From positions 6,491 through 70,490 of the forward strand of contig CBFIHE010000013.1 in the NCBI GenBank assembly GCA_965662345.1: a DNA stretch of 64,000 nucleotides, read 5' to 3'. Origin of the DNA: UBA6049 sp965662345. Its GTDB lineage: Bacteria > Bacteroidota > Bacteroidia > Flavobacteriales_G > Salibacteraceae. A program made the position numbers and the translations under genes. The notes under the pieces are model-generated. The model was not told the DNA's origin and made no database searches. It worked only from the letters and a program-made list of their open reading frames with translations. This document shows, one piece after another, positions 18,394-27,320 of the stretch (positions within the stretch are counted from its first letter, which is position 1; each line of letters starts with the position of its first letter).

Positions 18394-18922
18394 GACTGAT
18401 CATTTGTTTTTTGAAATTCTAGACGAAATTACGAGTTCACTAACAGACCAAAACTGTCATATATCAGTTCCAGCTAGGATATACTCAGAGCTCTTGAGTA
18501 CACCTCCATCGGCTTTGCTAAGTAGAAGTTTACTAACCTTAAACTTAATAGAGTTACTATCTCAGTATCAATCTGGTAGGTTACATAAAAAAGGAACGCA
18601 CAAACGTTTTGATCGTTTTTTGAAGGAGCATACAACTCTTCATAAAGAGCAACGTGCTATACTCTACTTATTCAGAAATGCAGCAATCCACAACGGAGGT
18701 GCTTATGCCAGCACAAAAGACGGAAGTGTTTTTCGGTTTAAGTTGCATGATACAGGGGTTCTCATTGAAAAGGAGTCGCGTGTTTTCTACACCATCGGTG
18801 TTACCTCTTTAGAATTACTGCTTGAAGCTATTCTTGACAGTGTAGCTGTTGAACTACAGAAGTACAATGACTACAGGAATCGCTTTTTAAAGGTTCACAA
18901 GGCTATCGGGTGTTCCTACTAA
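18392..18922 (+). CDS. Hypothetical protein with HEPN-like RNxxxH motif
   Basis: A 176-residue, mostly alpha-helical soluble protein that I do not recognise. Residues 92-100 read YLFRNAAIH, giving R95-x4-H100 with Asn after the Arg, as in the catalytic motif of HEPN ribonucleases; the match is short and may be chance. No antitoxin-like gene is adjacent. The ATG at 18392 overlaps the opposite-strand start codon. The frame is also open upstream to 18296 inside the CoA-transferase gene, but no other ATG lies close. If 18392 is the start, the promoter and ribosome site lie inside the neighbouring coding sequence. Confidence 0.65.
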   Translation: MTDHLFFEILDEITSSLTDQNCHISVPARIYSELLSTPPSALLSRSLLTLNLIELLSQYQSGRLHKKGTHKRFDRFLKEHTTLHKEQRAILYLFRNAAIHNGGAYASTKDGSVFRFKLHDTGVLIEKESRVFYTIGVTSLELLLEAILDSVAVELQKYNDYRNRFLKVHKAIGCSY

Positions 18923-18965
18923 CTCTAAGAACTTTTAATATCTATACGAACATCTGCTTGAGATT

Positions 18966-19325
18966 TTAAAGTACAAACAAGACAATACGCCAGCCAAAAA
19001 TAAATGCGCCTATTGCAGCCGCTCCAATACTCAACACCAATACAGCGGCAGCAGCAAGGTCTTTAACCGCACCAATCTCAGGGTGTAGTTCTGGATGTAG
19101 TCTATCACAGAGTTTCTCTAGAGCAGTGTTAAAGAGTTCTGCCGCCAGAACCATTGCAATACAGAGCGTAACTAGAGCCCATTCTAGCATAGTAATATTG
19201 AAGTATACTCCCAATAGAATTACACCTATAGCTGCAACGAATTGTACTTTAAAGTTTCTACCAAAAAAACCTTTAGCCAAACCGTGAAATGCAAATGAAA
19301 AGCTTCTGAAAAATTCGCGCATCAC
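18966..19325 (-). CDS. dgkA: Diacylglycerol kinase family protein (undecaprenol/lipid kinase)
   Basis: A 119-residue inner-membrane lipid kinase with three helices. The active-site signature reads AAELFNTALEKLCDRL, followed by the Asp/Lys stretch GAVKDLAAAAVL. In bacteria this family phosphorylates diacylglycerol or undecaprenol. The ATG overlaps the stop of the upstream Asp-box gene by four bases, making it the last gene of the pfkA operon. Confidence 0.92.
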   Translation of the reverse strand: MMREFFRSFSFAFHGLAKGFFGRNFKVQFVAAIGVILLGVYFNITMLEWALVTLCIAMVLAAELFNTALEKLCDRLHPELHPEIGAVKDLAAAAVLVLSIGAAAIGAFIFGWRIVLFVL

Positions 19326-20608
19326 TTGTAAATCAATGCTGTATGAATACTTAGTTTACCTGCCTCTAGCCTTGTCCAAATAGGTCTTACCATACCATTA
19401 ACCACAGAGATATCATTATAATCTCCAAAGAAAATATCTGATTGGGGTATAAATGGTGATTCGCTAATGCGTTCATTTTCCCAAGTTTCTCCTCCGTCTT
19501 TGGAAATTGCTAAATACACATCTGTTCTATTGTCTTGATAGTGTCTTCTATCATAGAAAACACTGTATAAATAGCCAGTAGACTGGTCTACAATCATTGC
19601 AGTTAAAAACTGATGCGCCACTATCCCAGAATCATTGTTCACCTGAATAGGACTACTCCACGTTTTTCCGCCATCAACAGATTTTGCAACAAACACGTCT
19701 GTATCTGCTGCACCATTCCGTTGGTCTGTCCAGTTCACATAGATAGTTCCGTTGTGTTCACCTCCGCTTCTGTCTACCAAGGTAACGGGCATACCATTGC
19801 AACGCTGCAAACCAGGTATATCTTGTGTCCATCCTCCTGGTTGCGTTGCAACACGAATATCTTTCTCTTGCCAAGTCTTTCCGCCATCTTCAGAGTAATC
19901 AAACCAAATCGTCTCATTCAAACTCCAGGCAACGTAAATACGATTATGCTCACCAAAGGCAGGCACCGCACCTTCTGTTGTTCCGTCATCATCTATACAA
20001 TCACCTGAGACTTCATTGATTCGAATTGGAGCACTCCAACGCTTCCCGCGCTTGTTTGAAACAGATACCAAGATATTGCTTTCATCTTCTTGGCTAGTGC
20101 TACCGTATTTGTCAAATTGTGTCCATGCCACGGCAATAGAATCTGAGATAGGATCAATAGCGGCCCACTCCTTGTCTTGGTCTTTGGGGTGCGCTAGGCC
20201 CATATACTTTCCCTTACTCCATCGTCTTCCCTTAGAACGGGAACGTTGAACCACTATCCTGTCTAAAATTTCATCACTAGACCAATTTAACCCTGTTGGA
20301 TCTGATAAGTGAAAGAAGAAAAAGTGGCCCTTGGAGTTACTCTCTACTACAGGATCTCCCCAAACCCCATACCTAGACTCTAAAATCTGGTGATTCCATG
20401 TACGCCCACCATCACTGCTAAAATAGGCATTGAATATATTGGCCCCTGCTACAAGAATAGAAGTATCTTTTAATGATATGGCTATGCTTGGCTCCTCTGG
20501 TCCACGGTTAGCCGGGCCTTCATGAATCTTTACATTAGGGTACTCGCTTTGGCCAAAGCATGTGAAGCTGAAGGCAATTAAAAATATAAGACTAATCCTA
20601 CTTATCAT
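19322..20608 (-). CDS. Secreted Asp-box (BNR) beta-propeller protein, sialidase-like
   Basis: A 428-residue exported protein with a signal peptide ending CFGQ. The ATG at 20608 was chosen because an earlier start at 20635 adds nine residues before the signal peptide and overlaps the Nudix gene more. Six Asp-box-like turns (S-x-D-x-G-x-T-W) are visible: SSDGGRTW, SRSKGRRW, SNKRGKRW, SEDGGKTW, SVDGGKTW and SKDGGETW, so a six-bladed propeller is expected. I do not see the full sialidase arginine triad with certainty, so a non-catalytic or other glycan-binding role is possible. Confidence 0.82.
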   Translation of the reverse strand: MISRISLIFLIAFSFTCFGQSEYPNVKIHEGPANRGPEEPSIAISLKDTSILVAGANIFNAYFSSDGGRTWNHQILESRYGVWGDPVVESNSKGHFFFFHLSDPTGLNWSSDEILDRIVVQRSRSKGRRWSKGKYMGLAHPKDQDKEWAAIDPISDSIAVAWTQFDKYGSTSQEDESNILVSVSNKRGKRWSAPIRINEVSGDCIDDDGTTEGAVPAFGEHNRIYVAWSLNETIWFDYSEDGGKTWQEKDIRVATQPGGWTQDIPGLQRCNGMPVTLVDRSGGEHNGTIYVNWTDQRNGAADTDVFVAKSVDGGKTWSSPIQVNNDSGIVAHQFLTAMIVDQSTGYLYSVFYDRRHYQDNRTDVYLAISKDGGETWENERISESPFIPQSDIFFGDYNDISVVNGMVRPIWTRLEAGKLSIHTALIYK

Positions 20609-21248
20609 ATAATGAAAGAATTGCTTTAAACTCACTCAAAATCATGGCAGTAGCTCCCCAAACTACGTGGTTTTTAATGTTAAAGTAGGGGGTGTTCACT
20701 TTAAGCTTACTTAACCCAATTGGTATTTTTTTTGATTGAATGATACCAGGCTGTAGAAGGGCGGATACGGGCGATTCTATTAAATAATCTACTTCACGTT
20801 TATCTGGGTTAAAGTGTAGCTTCTGATTTGTAATACCTACAAAAGGGTTAACCATAAAACCGCTTGGAGGAATATATACTGATGTTAATTCACCCAGCAC
20901 CTCAATAGAACTTGAGTCTATGCCTAGCTCCTCTCTTGTCTCTCGAAGAGCGGTATGCATTAAGTTAGTGTCTTGTAGTTCCTTTTTTCCTCCTGGCAGA
21001 CTTATTTGTGCTCCGTGTACGCCAGGATGTGGCGTGCGTTGCATAAGCACAAAGTTTGCTCGTTCCTTATTATCTGGATAGATGAGAAATAATACAGCAC
21101 TCTCTTTAGGGTGAGGGTTTACCACTTTGGCAATATTCCTTGCCGTTCTATTGTAAGGCGCCATTTTTAGCTGCTCCACATCACCAGGAAGATCTCCCTT
21201 AAAACTCTCTTGGAGATACTTTCTTATGGCTTTAATCTCAGCAGACAT
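20598..21248 (-). CDS. Nudix hydrolase, CoA-pyrophosphatase type
   Basis: A 216-residue Nudix enzyme. The box appears as LPGGKKELQD followed by ALRETREELGID, with the spacing typical of CoA diphosphatases (GG-x2-E-x2-D...TALRE-x2-EE-x-G). The upstream part carries SAVLFLIYPD and QRTPHPGVHGAQ, the latter near the family's UPF0035-like motif. It would cleave CoA to 3',5'-ADP and phosphopantetheine. It abuts pfkA (one-base overlap) and overlaps the propeller gene by 11 bases. Confidence 0.88.
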   Translation of the reverse strand: MSAEIKAIRKYLQESFKGDLPGDVEQLKMAPYNRTARNIAKVVNPHPKESAVLFLIYPDNKERANFVLMQRTPHPGVHGAQISLPGGKKELQDTNLMHTALRETREELGIDSSSIEVLGELTSVYIPPSGFMVNPFVGITNQKLHFNPDKREVDYLIESPVSALLQPGIIQSKKIPIGLSKLKVNTPYFNIKNHVVWGATAMILSEFKAILSLYDK

Positions 21249-22219
21249 TAAGCAACCAAAATGTGACTCATTTTCATTAAGTCTGGATGTATGTTTTTAG
21301 ATTTTGTGATTGCCTCTTTGAACGGAGTAAACACTACCTCTCCGTTAACCACGCCTACAGCCTCATTTCGTTGGTTATTTCTCAACGCTTCTATGGCATT
21401 CATTCCCAATCTGCTTGCCAATAAACGATCAAATGCACTAGGAGTACCACCACGTTGAACATGGCCCAAGATTGTAACACGGGTATCGTACTGCGGATAC
21501 TTCTCTTTTATAATTTCATTGAGCTTAACCGCACCTCCAACTTCATCTCCTTCTGCAACTACAATCATGCTACCGTAAATCTTATGTTTTCGCTTTTCGT
21601 CTAGAAAACCCATAAGCTGTGGCAGGTCGTTTTTATCTTCTGGAAGCATTACTGCTTCGCCACCTCCAGCCACGCAGGCATTCACTGCAATGTGACCAGC
21701 ATCTCTCCCCATAACTTCAACTATAAATAACCTGTTATGAGAAGAAGCGGTATCTCTAATGGCATCTATAGCATGTATTGCCGTGTTGCAGGCAGTATCA
21801 AAACCTATAGTGTAATCTGTACCAAATAAATCATTGTCAATAGTTCCAGGCACACCTATGGTTGGTATTCCATGTTCTTGTTCAAAGTGTAAGGCTCCAG
21901 TAAAAGTTCCATTACCTCCTATGGCTACCACACCTTCTACTCCCAATTCATTCAAATAATCAAACGCCTGTTTTCTTACCTCGGGAAGTTTAAATTCTGG
22001 ACACCTAGAAGATCGTAATATAGTTCCCCCTTTGCCAATGATGCCAGCTACGGAGGTTTTATCTAGCGGTACGCTCTGTTTATTTATCATTCCGCAATAC
22101 CCCTCAGTTAAACCCACAACCTCTATGTTATAATGAGCGGCTGTGCGCACCACTGCGCGGATACAGGCATTCATGCCAGGGGCATCTCCACCTGAAGTAA
22201 ATACGGCAATCTTTTTCAT
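21248..22219 (-). CDS. pfkA: ATP-dependent 6-phosphofructokinase
   Basis: The committed kinase of glycolysis, making fructose-1,6-bisphosphate. It has 323 residues, the usual bacterial PfkA length. Visible motifs are the ATP loop TSGGDAPGMNACIRA at about residue 8, GGTILRSSRC, GNGTFTGA, the catalytic PGTIDNDLFGTDYTIGFDTA at about 125-145, EVMGRDAGHIA, and GHVQRGGTPSAFDR. GGNGT has Asn where ATP-dependent enzymes often have Asp, but the ATP-binding GGDAPG is intact. It is the first gene of a four-gene operon. Confidence 0.95.
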   Translation of the reverse strand: MKKIAVFTSGGDAPGMNACIRAVVRTAAHYNIEVVGLTEGYCGMINKQSVPLDKTSVAGIIGKGGTILRSSRCPEFKLPEVRKQAFDYLNELGVEGVVAIGGNGTFTGALHFEQEHGIPTIGVPGTIDNDLFGTDYTIGFDTACNTAIHAIDAIRDTASSHNRLFIVEVMGRDAGHIAVNACVAGGGEAVMLPEDKNDLPQLMGFLDEKRKHKIYGSMIVVAEGDEVGGAVKLNEIIKEKYPQYDTRVTILGHVQRGGTPSAFDRLLASRLGMNAIEALRNNQRNEAVGVVNGEVVFTPFKEAITKSKNIHPDLMKMSHILVA

Positions 22220-22321
22220 ATACTATTCTAATACTTCTGAGAATTGTCTTTCAAATATCTGAAAACAACCTCTTATACACCGGAAAAGATGTGTTAACTT
22301 TCGGGAAACAAAAACCTTTAT

Positions 22322-23440
22322 ATGCGGACCTTTCAGCAAATCATAGAAGATGGCACCTCTTTAGATGAGTGCGATTTTAAGCCACACTTAATTCTTGCTT
22401 TCGCATCTAGACAACTTTTAGAGAAAGATGAACATATGGACCTGCTTCGTAAAAAATATCCCAACACTGTATTTTTTGGCAGCAGTACAAGTGGAGAAAT
22501 AGCTGGGGAAGGACTTACAGAAGACTCTTTTACATATACGGCTATTGCCTTTGATGGTGATACTAAAATCGTTCCCGTTGAAGTGGCTATAAACGAAGAA
22601 TCTAATATTTCCAATGCAGGTGTAGAGTTAGCCGATGCCTTAGACAAGCCAACATTACGCCATGTATTAGTTCTTTCTGATGGACAAATGGTTAACGGAA
22701 CAGAATTGGTAAAAGGACTTAATAGCTGTTTACCCAAGAATGTAACGGCTACCGGTGGATTAGCTGGAGACGATGCTCTTTTTGAAAAAACAGTTGTGTT
22801 AAACCAAAAAGGAGAGCCAAAAACAGGACTCATTACCGCTTTAGGCCTTTATGGCAAAGACCTAGAAATTGGCTTTGGATCTATGGGTGGCTGGGAGTCT
22901 TTTGGAGTAGAAAGAAAAGTTACCAAAGCACAAAAGAATGTTCTGTACGAAATAGATGGTGAACCTGCTCTGGGCCTCTACAAGTCTTTTTTGGGTGATA
23001 ACGCCAACGAATTACCTGCATCGGCTTTGCTATTCCCGCTTAATATGGGAGTAAAAGAATCGAATAGACCTGTAGTAAGAACCATATTAAACGTGAATGA
23101 AGAAGATCAGAGTTTGGTTTTTGCAGGTGACATTCCAGAAGGCAGTATGGTACAGCTCATGAAGAATAACAGCTACAAACTGATTGACGGAGCAGAAGCA
23201 GCCGCTGAAACGGCAAGTTCACAACTTAAAAATCGTCCTGATTTAGCTCTTCTCGTTAGCTGTGTTGGAAGAAGGCTAGTAATGAAGCAGCTAGCAGAAG
23301 AAGTAGAAGTGGTAAAGAAAACACTAGGAGCCAATAAAGTCGCAGGTTTTTATTCTTATGGAGAGCTCGCACCTTTTGATGCATTCATGAAATGCGAACT
23401 GCACAACCAAACCATGACTATTACCACACTAAAAGACTAG
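22322..23440 (+). CDS. FIST domain sensory protein
   Basis: A 372-residue cytoplasmic protein made of FIST_N (about residues 25-200; FGSSTSGEI and VTATGGLAGDD are typical) and FIST_C (about 215-355; ALGLYKSFLG, then SCVGRR and GFYSYGELAP). FIST domains are proposed small-ligand sensors, often amino acids, in prokaryotic signalling. The stop is two bases before the start of the PAS histidine kinase, so it is the first gene of the signalling operon. An imperfect -7 box, TAACTTTC, lies at 22295-22302. Confidence 0.92.
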   Translation: MRTFQQIIEDGTSLDECDFKPHLILAFASRQLLEKDEHMDLLRKKYPNTVFFGSSTSGEIAGEGLTEDSFTYTAIAFDGDTKIVPVEVAINEESNISNAGVELADALDKPTLRHVLVLSDGQMVNGTELVKGLNSCLPKNVTATGGLAGDDALFEKTVVLNQKGEPKTGLITALGLYGKDLEIGFGSMGGWESFGVERKVTKAQKNVLYEIDGEPALGLYKSFLGDNANELPASALLFPLNMGVKESNRPVVRTILNVNEEDQSLVFAGDIPEGSMVQLMKNNSYKLIDGAEAAAETASSQLKNRPDLALLVSCVGRRLVMKQLAEEVEVVKKTLGANKVAGFYSYGELAPFDAFMKCELHNQTMTITTLKD

Positions 23441-23442
23441 CA

Positions 23443-25851
23443 ATGCACAAACTTTTAAAAAGGCAACTTAGAAAACTTGGGCAGGATGCCGATATTCCTG
23501 AAAAGTTTTTGAAAGCCATTGATGCCGCCTACCATGAGTTTGACGAAGACTTAAAGCGGTCTGAGCGTATATTGGATCAAAGCTTAAAAGAGCTTTTTGC
23601 ATCTAACCGAAACCTTCATAGCTTTGCAGATACTAAAGAGCAAGAGGCATTAGATCTTAGTAATCGTCTTTCAGATATTATTGATACCGTATCTGAAGTT
23701 ATTTTTCAGGTTTCAGAAGATGGAAGGTGGGATTTTCTAAATTCTGCTTTTGAAGGTATTACGGGTTTTGCAGTTAGAGATGCTATAGGCAGAGAAGTAA
23801 AAGAATACCTGCACCCAGAAGACACGCATGTTTTCTCGGCCAATTGTGGTGATCTGAATACAGGAAAAAAAGACAACTGCAAAGCAACGGTTCGTTTCAA
23901 AACACGCAATGGCATATACAAGTGGGTAGAAATTCACTCTAGAATCAATAGAGAACCTGGCGTAAGCGGGCACATTACAGGCACCCTAACTGATATAGAT
24001 GAAAGCTACAAAATGCAAGAAACCAATAAAAGGTTGGCACTGGTAGCTCAAAAAACTCAAAACCTAATAGTTATTACCGATGAAAAAGGAGAAATCACCT
24101 ATGTGAACGAAGCATTTACGGAGCTTACAGGCTATCAAACAGAAGAAGTTTTAGGTAAATCTCCTGGAAGTTTTTTACAAGGAAAAAAATCTGATAAAGC
24201 AGTTATTGCGGAAATGGGCAAAAAGTTAGCCGCAAAAGAACCTTTCAAAGGAGGAATCTTAAACTATTCAAAAACAGGGCTTCCTTATTGGCTACGTATT
24301 GCTATAGACCCCCTTTGGTCTGATGACGGAAAATATATTGGATTTATTGAAGTTGAAAGCGAAATAACAGAAGAAAAAGAGCGGGCAGAAGAAATTAAAA
24401 AGATTAATGTTAGGCTTAACTCATTGTTAGAAAACCTCAATTGTGGCGTACTTGTGGAAGACCAAAACCGAAACATTGTACTCACAAATGAGCTCTTTTT
24501 GAAGTATTTCAGTATTCCAGCTAAACCACAAGATCTAATTGGAGTTGACTGCTCCAATAGTGCCAATGAAAGTAAACACCTCATGGCAAATCCAAAGGAG
24601 TTTGTTCAGCGACTCGATGACATTCTAGATGAACGGAAAAAAGTCACAGAAGAGGTTATTCATTTTGCAGACGGAAGTATAATGGAGCGCGATTATATTC
24701 CTATTATCATAGACTCAGTTTATTACGGACACCTTTGGCAATACCGTGATATAACAGATCGAGTAAATCACCAAAAAGAGTTGGAAGCAAGCGAACTTAA
24801 ATACCGTACGCTCCTTGAAAACCTAAACTTAGGTTTACTGGAAGTTGATAATGATGGAGTGATTCAAAAAGCGTTCCCTGGGTTCTGTGCCCTAACAGGA
24901 TATCAACAAGATGAACTCACTGGCAAAATAGCAGCTGACATCTTCCTAGATGACGTAGGGAAAGAAGTTTCTTCAAAGCAACTTAAAAAGCGCATGAAAG
25001 GTGAGACCAATGTGTATGAGCAAAAACTCAAGAGGAAAGACGGCTCTACCATTTGGGCACTAATCAGTGCTACTCCAGTTTACAACAACAAGCAACAACC
25101 CCTTGGAGCTATTGGAGTACATATGGACTTATCCCTCCAAAAAGAAAGTGAGGAAAAGCTAACTAGATATGCCAAGGATTTAGAAAGTATTAACAAAGAG
25201 TTAGATCAGTTCGCATATATCGTTTCGCACGATCTCAAGGCTCCGTTGCGCGCAATCAACAATCTATCTGAATGGATAGAAGAAGATTTAGATGGCAAAC
25301 TCGATGGTGATATAAAAGAAAATTTTGGGTTGCTCAGAGGCAGAGTATCAAGAATGGAAGGGCTAATCAATGGCATTTTAGAGTATTCAAGAGCTGGTAG
25401 ACTTGAGCATGAAACAGAACAAGTAGATACCAAAGACCTATTACTCGAAATCAAAGATGGCTTGTTCTCAGGATCCAGCGCAGAACTTAGTTTAGAGGGG
25501 GAGTTTCCAGTGCTTCAGACAGAGAGAATTGCTCTGTTTCAAGTATTCAGCAACCTCATAAGCAACGCGCTAAAGTATAATGATAAAGACAACCCATTAA
25601 TTACGGTAGTATGCAATGAAAAGTCAGATCATTTCACTTTTTCTGTACAAGACAACGGACCTGGAATTAAGGAAGAATATTTTGATAGAATTTTCCAAAT
25701 ATTTCAAACTCTTCAAGCAAGAGATACAATTGAGTCTACAGGAGTGGGGTTGAGTATTGTGAAGAAAATTCTGGATGAGAAGAACTGTACAATAAACGTT
25801 GAATCCACCTTAGGTTCAGGCACCACATTCACCTTTGAGTGGCCCAAATAA
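23443..25851 (+). CDS. Multi-PAS sensor histidine kinase
   Basis: An 802-residue soluble kinase with no membrane helix. A helical N-terminal segment (1-75) is followed by four PAS domains at about 78-190, 203-312, 325-440 and 452-565, then HisKA with phospho-His597 in IVSHDLKAPLRA, and HATPase from about 695. The N box is NLISNALKYN, G1 is DNGPGI and G2 is GVGLSIVKK. The lack of a transmembrane segment and the upstream FIST gene suggest it senses a cytoplasmic signal, perhaps FIST-bound ligand. It carries no receiver of its own, so phosphate probably passes to the receivers encoded downstream. The ATG at 23443 follows the FIST stop by two bases. Confidence 0.93.
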   Translation: MHKLLKRQLRKLGQDADIPEKFLKAIDAAYHEFDEDLKRSERILDQSLKELFASNRNLHSFADTKEQEALDLSNRLSDIIDTVSEVIFQVSEDGRWDFLNSAFEGITGFAVRDAIGREVKEYLHPEDTHVFSANCGDLNTGKKDNCKATVRFKTRNGIYKWVEIHSRINREPGVSGHITGTLTDIDESYKMQETNKRLALVAQKTQNLIVITDEKGEITYVNEAFTELTGYQTEEVLGKSPGSFLQGKKSDKAVIAEMGKKLAAKEPFKGGILNYSKTGLPYWLRIAIDPLWSDDGKYIGFIEVESEITEEKERAEEIKKINVRLNSLLENLNCGVLVEDQNRNIVLTNELFLKYFSIPAKPQDLIGVDCSNSANESKHLMANPKEFVQRLDDILDERKKVTEEVIHFADGSIMERDYIPIIIDSVYYGHLWQYRDITDRVNHQKELEASELKYRTLLENLNLGLLEVDNDGVIQKAFPGFCALTGYQQDELTGKIAADIFLDDVGKEVSSKQLKKRMKGETNVYEQKLKRKDGSTIWALISATPVYNNKQQPLGAIGVHMDLSLQKESEEKLTRYAKDLESINKELDQFAYIVSHDLKAPLRAINNLSEWIEEDLDGKLDGDIKENFGLLRGRVSRMEGLINGILEYSRAGRLEHETEQVDTKDLLLEIKDGLFSGSSAELSLEGEFPVLQTERIALFQVFSNLISNALKYNDKDNPLITVVCNEKSDHFTFSVQDNGPGIKEEYFDRIFQIFQTLQARDTIESTGVGLSIVKKILDEKNCTINVESTLGSGTTFTFEWPK

Positions 25852-25865
25852 ATTTTGTAACCCAC

Positions 25866-27314
25866 ATGCAGACTAAGCTATTTAAACTGGTCTTCTTTTT
25901 GACACTCTCAGGGTTGGTATATGCCATGAATTTTTACTTTGGGTATCTCTACGAGTCTAAAATTCAACAGACCATTTCTGTAAAATATATCCTTTCTGAT
26001 ATAGCTACAAATGGCTACTTACTTACAGAGAGCTTTGACTTGGCGCCCAATACAGACCTTAATACAAACCCCGAGCTAAAAGAAAGCCTATTGGGAAGAT
26101 TGAACCTACTTAAGCTTAATGTATCCTTATTGAAACAACAAGAAGAACTCTTTTCTGATGATCTCGAAGAATATAACCCAACTGCAGATTCACTGAAAGA
26201 AAAACTTCAAGGGATTGAAATGGCTATTGAAGTACTAACTTCTGATAATAATGAAGCCAGCGATCCGCTAAGCAAAAAAGTTGCTTTAAGTTCAGCGATT
26301 CGAGAGGTTTCTAGACTAACAGATTTTGCATACACACTTGAAGACAGACAAAACCTCAAACTAAACACCTATCATAAGTGGTTGAAATTCCATACAGGCT
26401 TAGATGCAGGTTTATTTATTTCTGCACTCATAGTTCTAGTTGTCATTTTTGTTTACCCTAATCTAACTGGAATTGAGAAGTTAATAAAAGATAATGAAAA
26501 GCTACAGGTAGCTCACAGCAACGCAAAAAAATCTTCAGAAAAGCTGTCTGCTGAAAAACAAAGGGTAGAAGTACTTTTAGCAGAATCAGAACAATCACTA
26601 AGAATTGCCAATTACAGTCTTGCAAAGAAAAATGCTGCGGAATATCGATCAAAACAAGACTTTGATCACTTCGTCTTATTGGTGGGAAACCGTTTTGCCA
26701 CTCCCCTATCTCAGCTGAAAAAAACATTAAAACGGCTGGAAGAACAGCTCAAATCAGGCAAACCAGAAATTGCACTGCAGTCTGTAGAGTCTGCCTATGA
26801 TAGAACGACCAACATGAACAGAATGCTAGAAGCAGTTCAACAAATGGGGCAATCTCTCAACTCAGATCAAAGTTTAAGTACAGTATACTTAGGCCCACTA
26901 TTAGCTGAAGTTATTGCCATGCAAGAGAATGCTCAGTCTGCTAATTTCTCAATTCAACAAAATCTACCTGAAGTGAAAGCCCCTAAAGAAGCCCTTGTTT
27001 ATATTCTAACAGAGCTTGTGAGTAACGCGTTGAATCAAACTCCTAGTGACACCCTGGAGATATCCATAGCGTATGGGCTCCAATCAGAAGTCCATTCTAT
27101 CACCATTAGCGATAACGGAATACTTACTGAACCTAAAGAGGGTTTGAAACAGATTACCCCTCAACTTTTAACTCCAGAAGAAAAAGAGGGTACACCAAAA
27201 GGTCTTGGACTCATAATAAGTAGATATTTAGCCCAGCGAATTGGAGGAAATCTTACCTTTCAAGCTAATAAAGAGTTGAACCAATTCACCTTTGAATGGC
27301 CTGCTAAAACGTAA
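25866..27314 (+). CDS. Membrane histidine-kinase homologue lacking the phospho-accepting His (pseudokinase)
   Basis: A 482-residue protein with a membrane helix at about 7-28, a helical extracytoplasmic domain (30-170), a second helix at about 181-198, a coiled coil (202-262) and a kinase core. The H box aligns as FVLLVGNRFATPL against the usual F..xxSHExRTPL, putting Asn275 where the phosphorylated His should be. The ATPase part keeps the N box (ELVSNALN, Asn387), Asp416 in SDNGI and the G2 loop GTPKGLGL, but the second glycine of DxGxG is Leu. ATP binding is plausible; autophosphorylation at the usual site is not. It lies 14 bases after the PAS kinase. It may be an allosteric partner or phosphatase of that kinase. 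Confidence 0.85.
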   Translation: MQTKLFKLVFFLTLSGLVYAMNFYFGYLYESKIQQTISVKYILSDIATNGYLLTESFDLAPNTDLNTNPELKESLLGRLNLLKLNVSLLKQQEELFSDDLEEYNPTADSLKEKLQGIEMAIEVLTSDNNEASDPLSKKVALSSAIREVSRLTDFAYTLEDRQNLKLNTYHKWLKFHTGLDAGLFISALIVLVVIFVYPNLTGIEKLIKDNEKLQVAHSNAKKSSEKLSAEKQRVEVLLAESEQSLRIANYSLAKKNAAEYRSKQDFDHFVLLVGNRFATPLSQLKKTLKRLEEQLKSGKPEIALQSVESAYDRTTNMNRMLEAVQQMGQSLNSDQSLSTVYLGPLLAEVIAMQENAQSANFSIQQNLPEVKAPKEALVYILTELVSNALNQTPSDTLEISIAYGLQSEVHSITISDNGILTEPKEGLKQITPQLLTPEEKEGTPKGLGLIISRYLAQRIGGNLTFQANKELNQFTFEWPAKT

Positions 27315-27320
27315 TTGAGA

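Noticed and set aside
19322..20608. True exo-sialidase
   Set aside because: Asp boxes are clear, but the catalytic Arg triad, Tyr and Asp are not securely placed, so I call it sialidase-like only.
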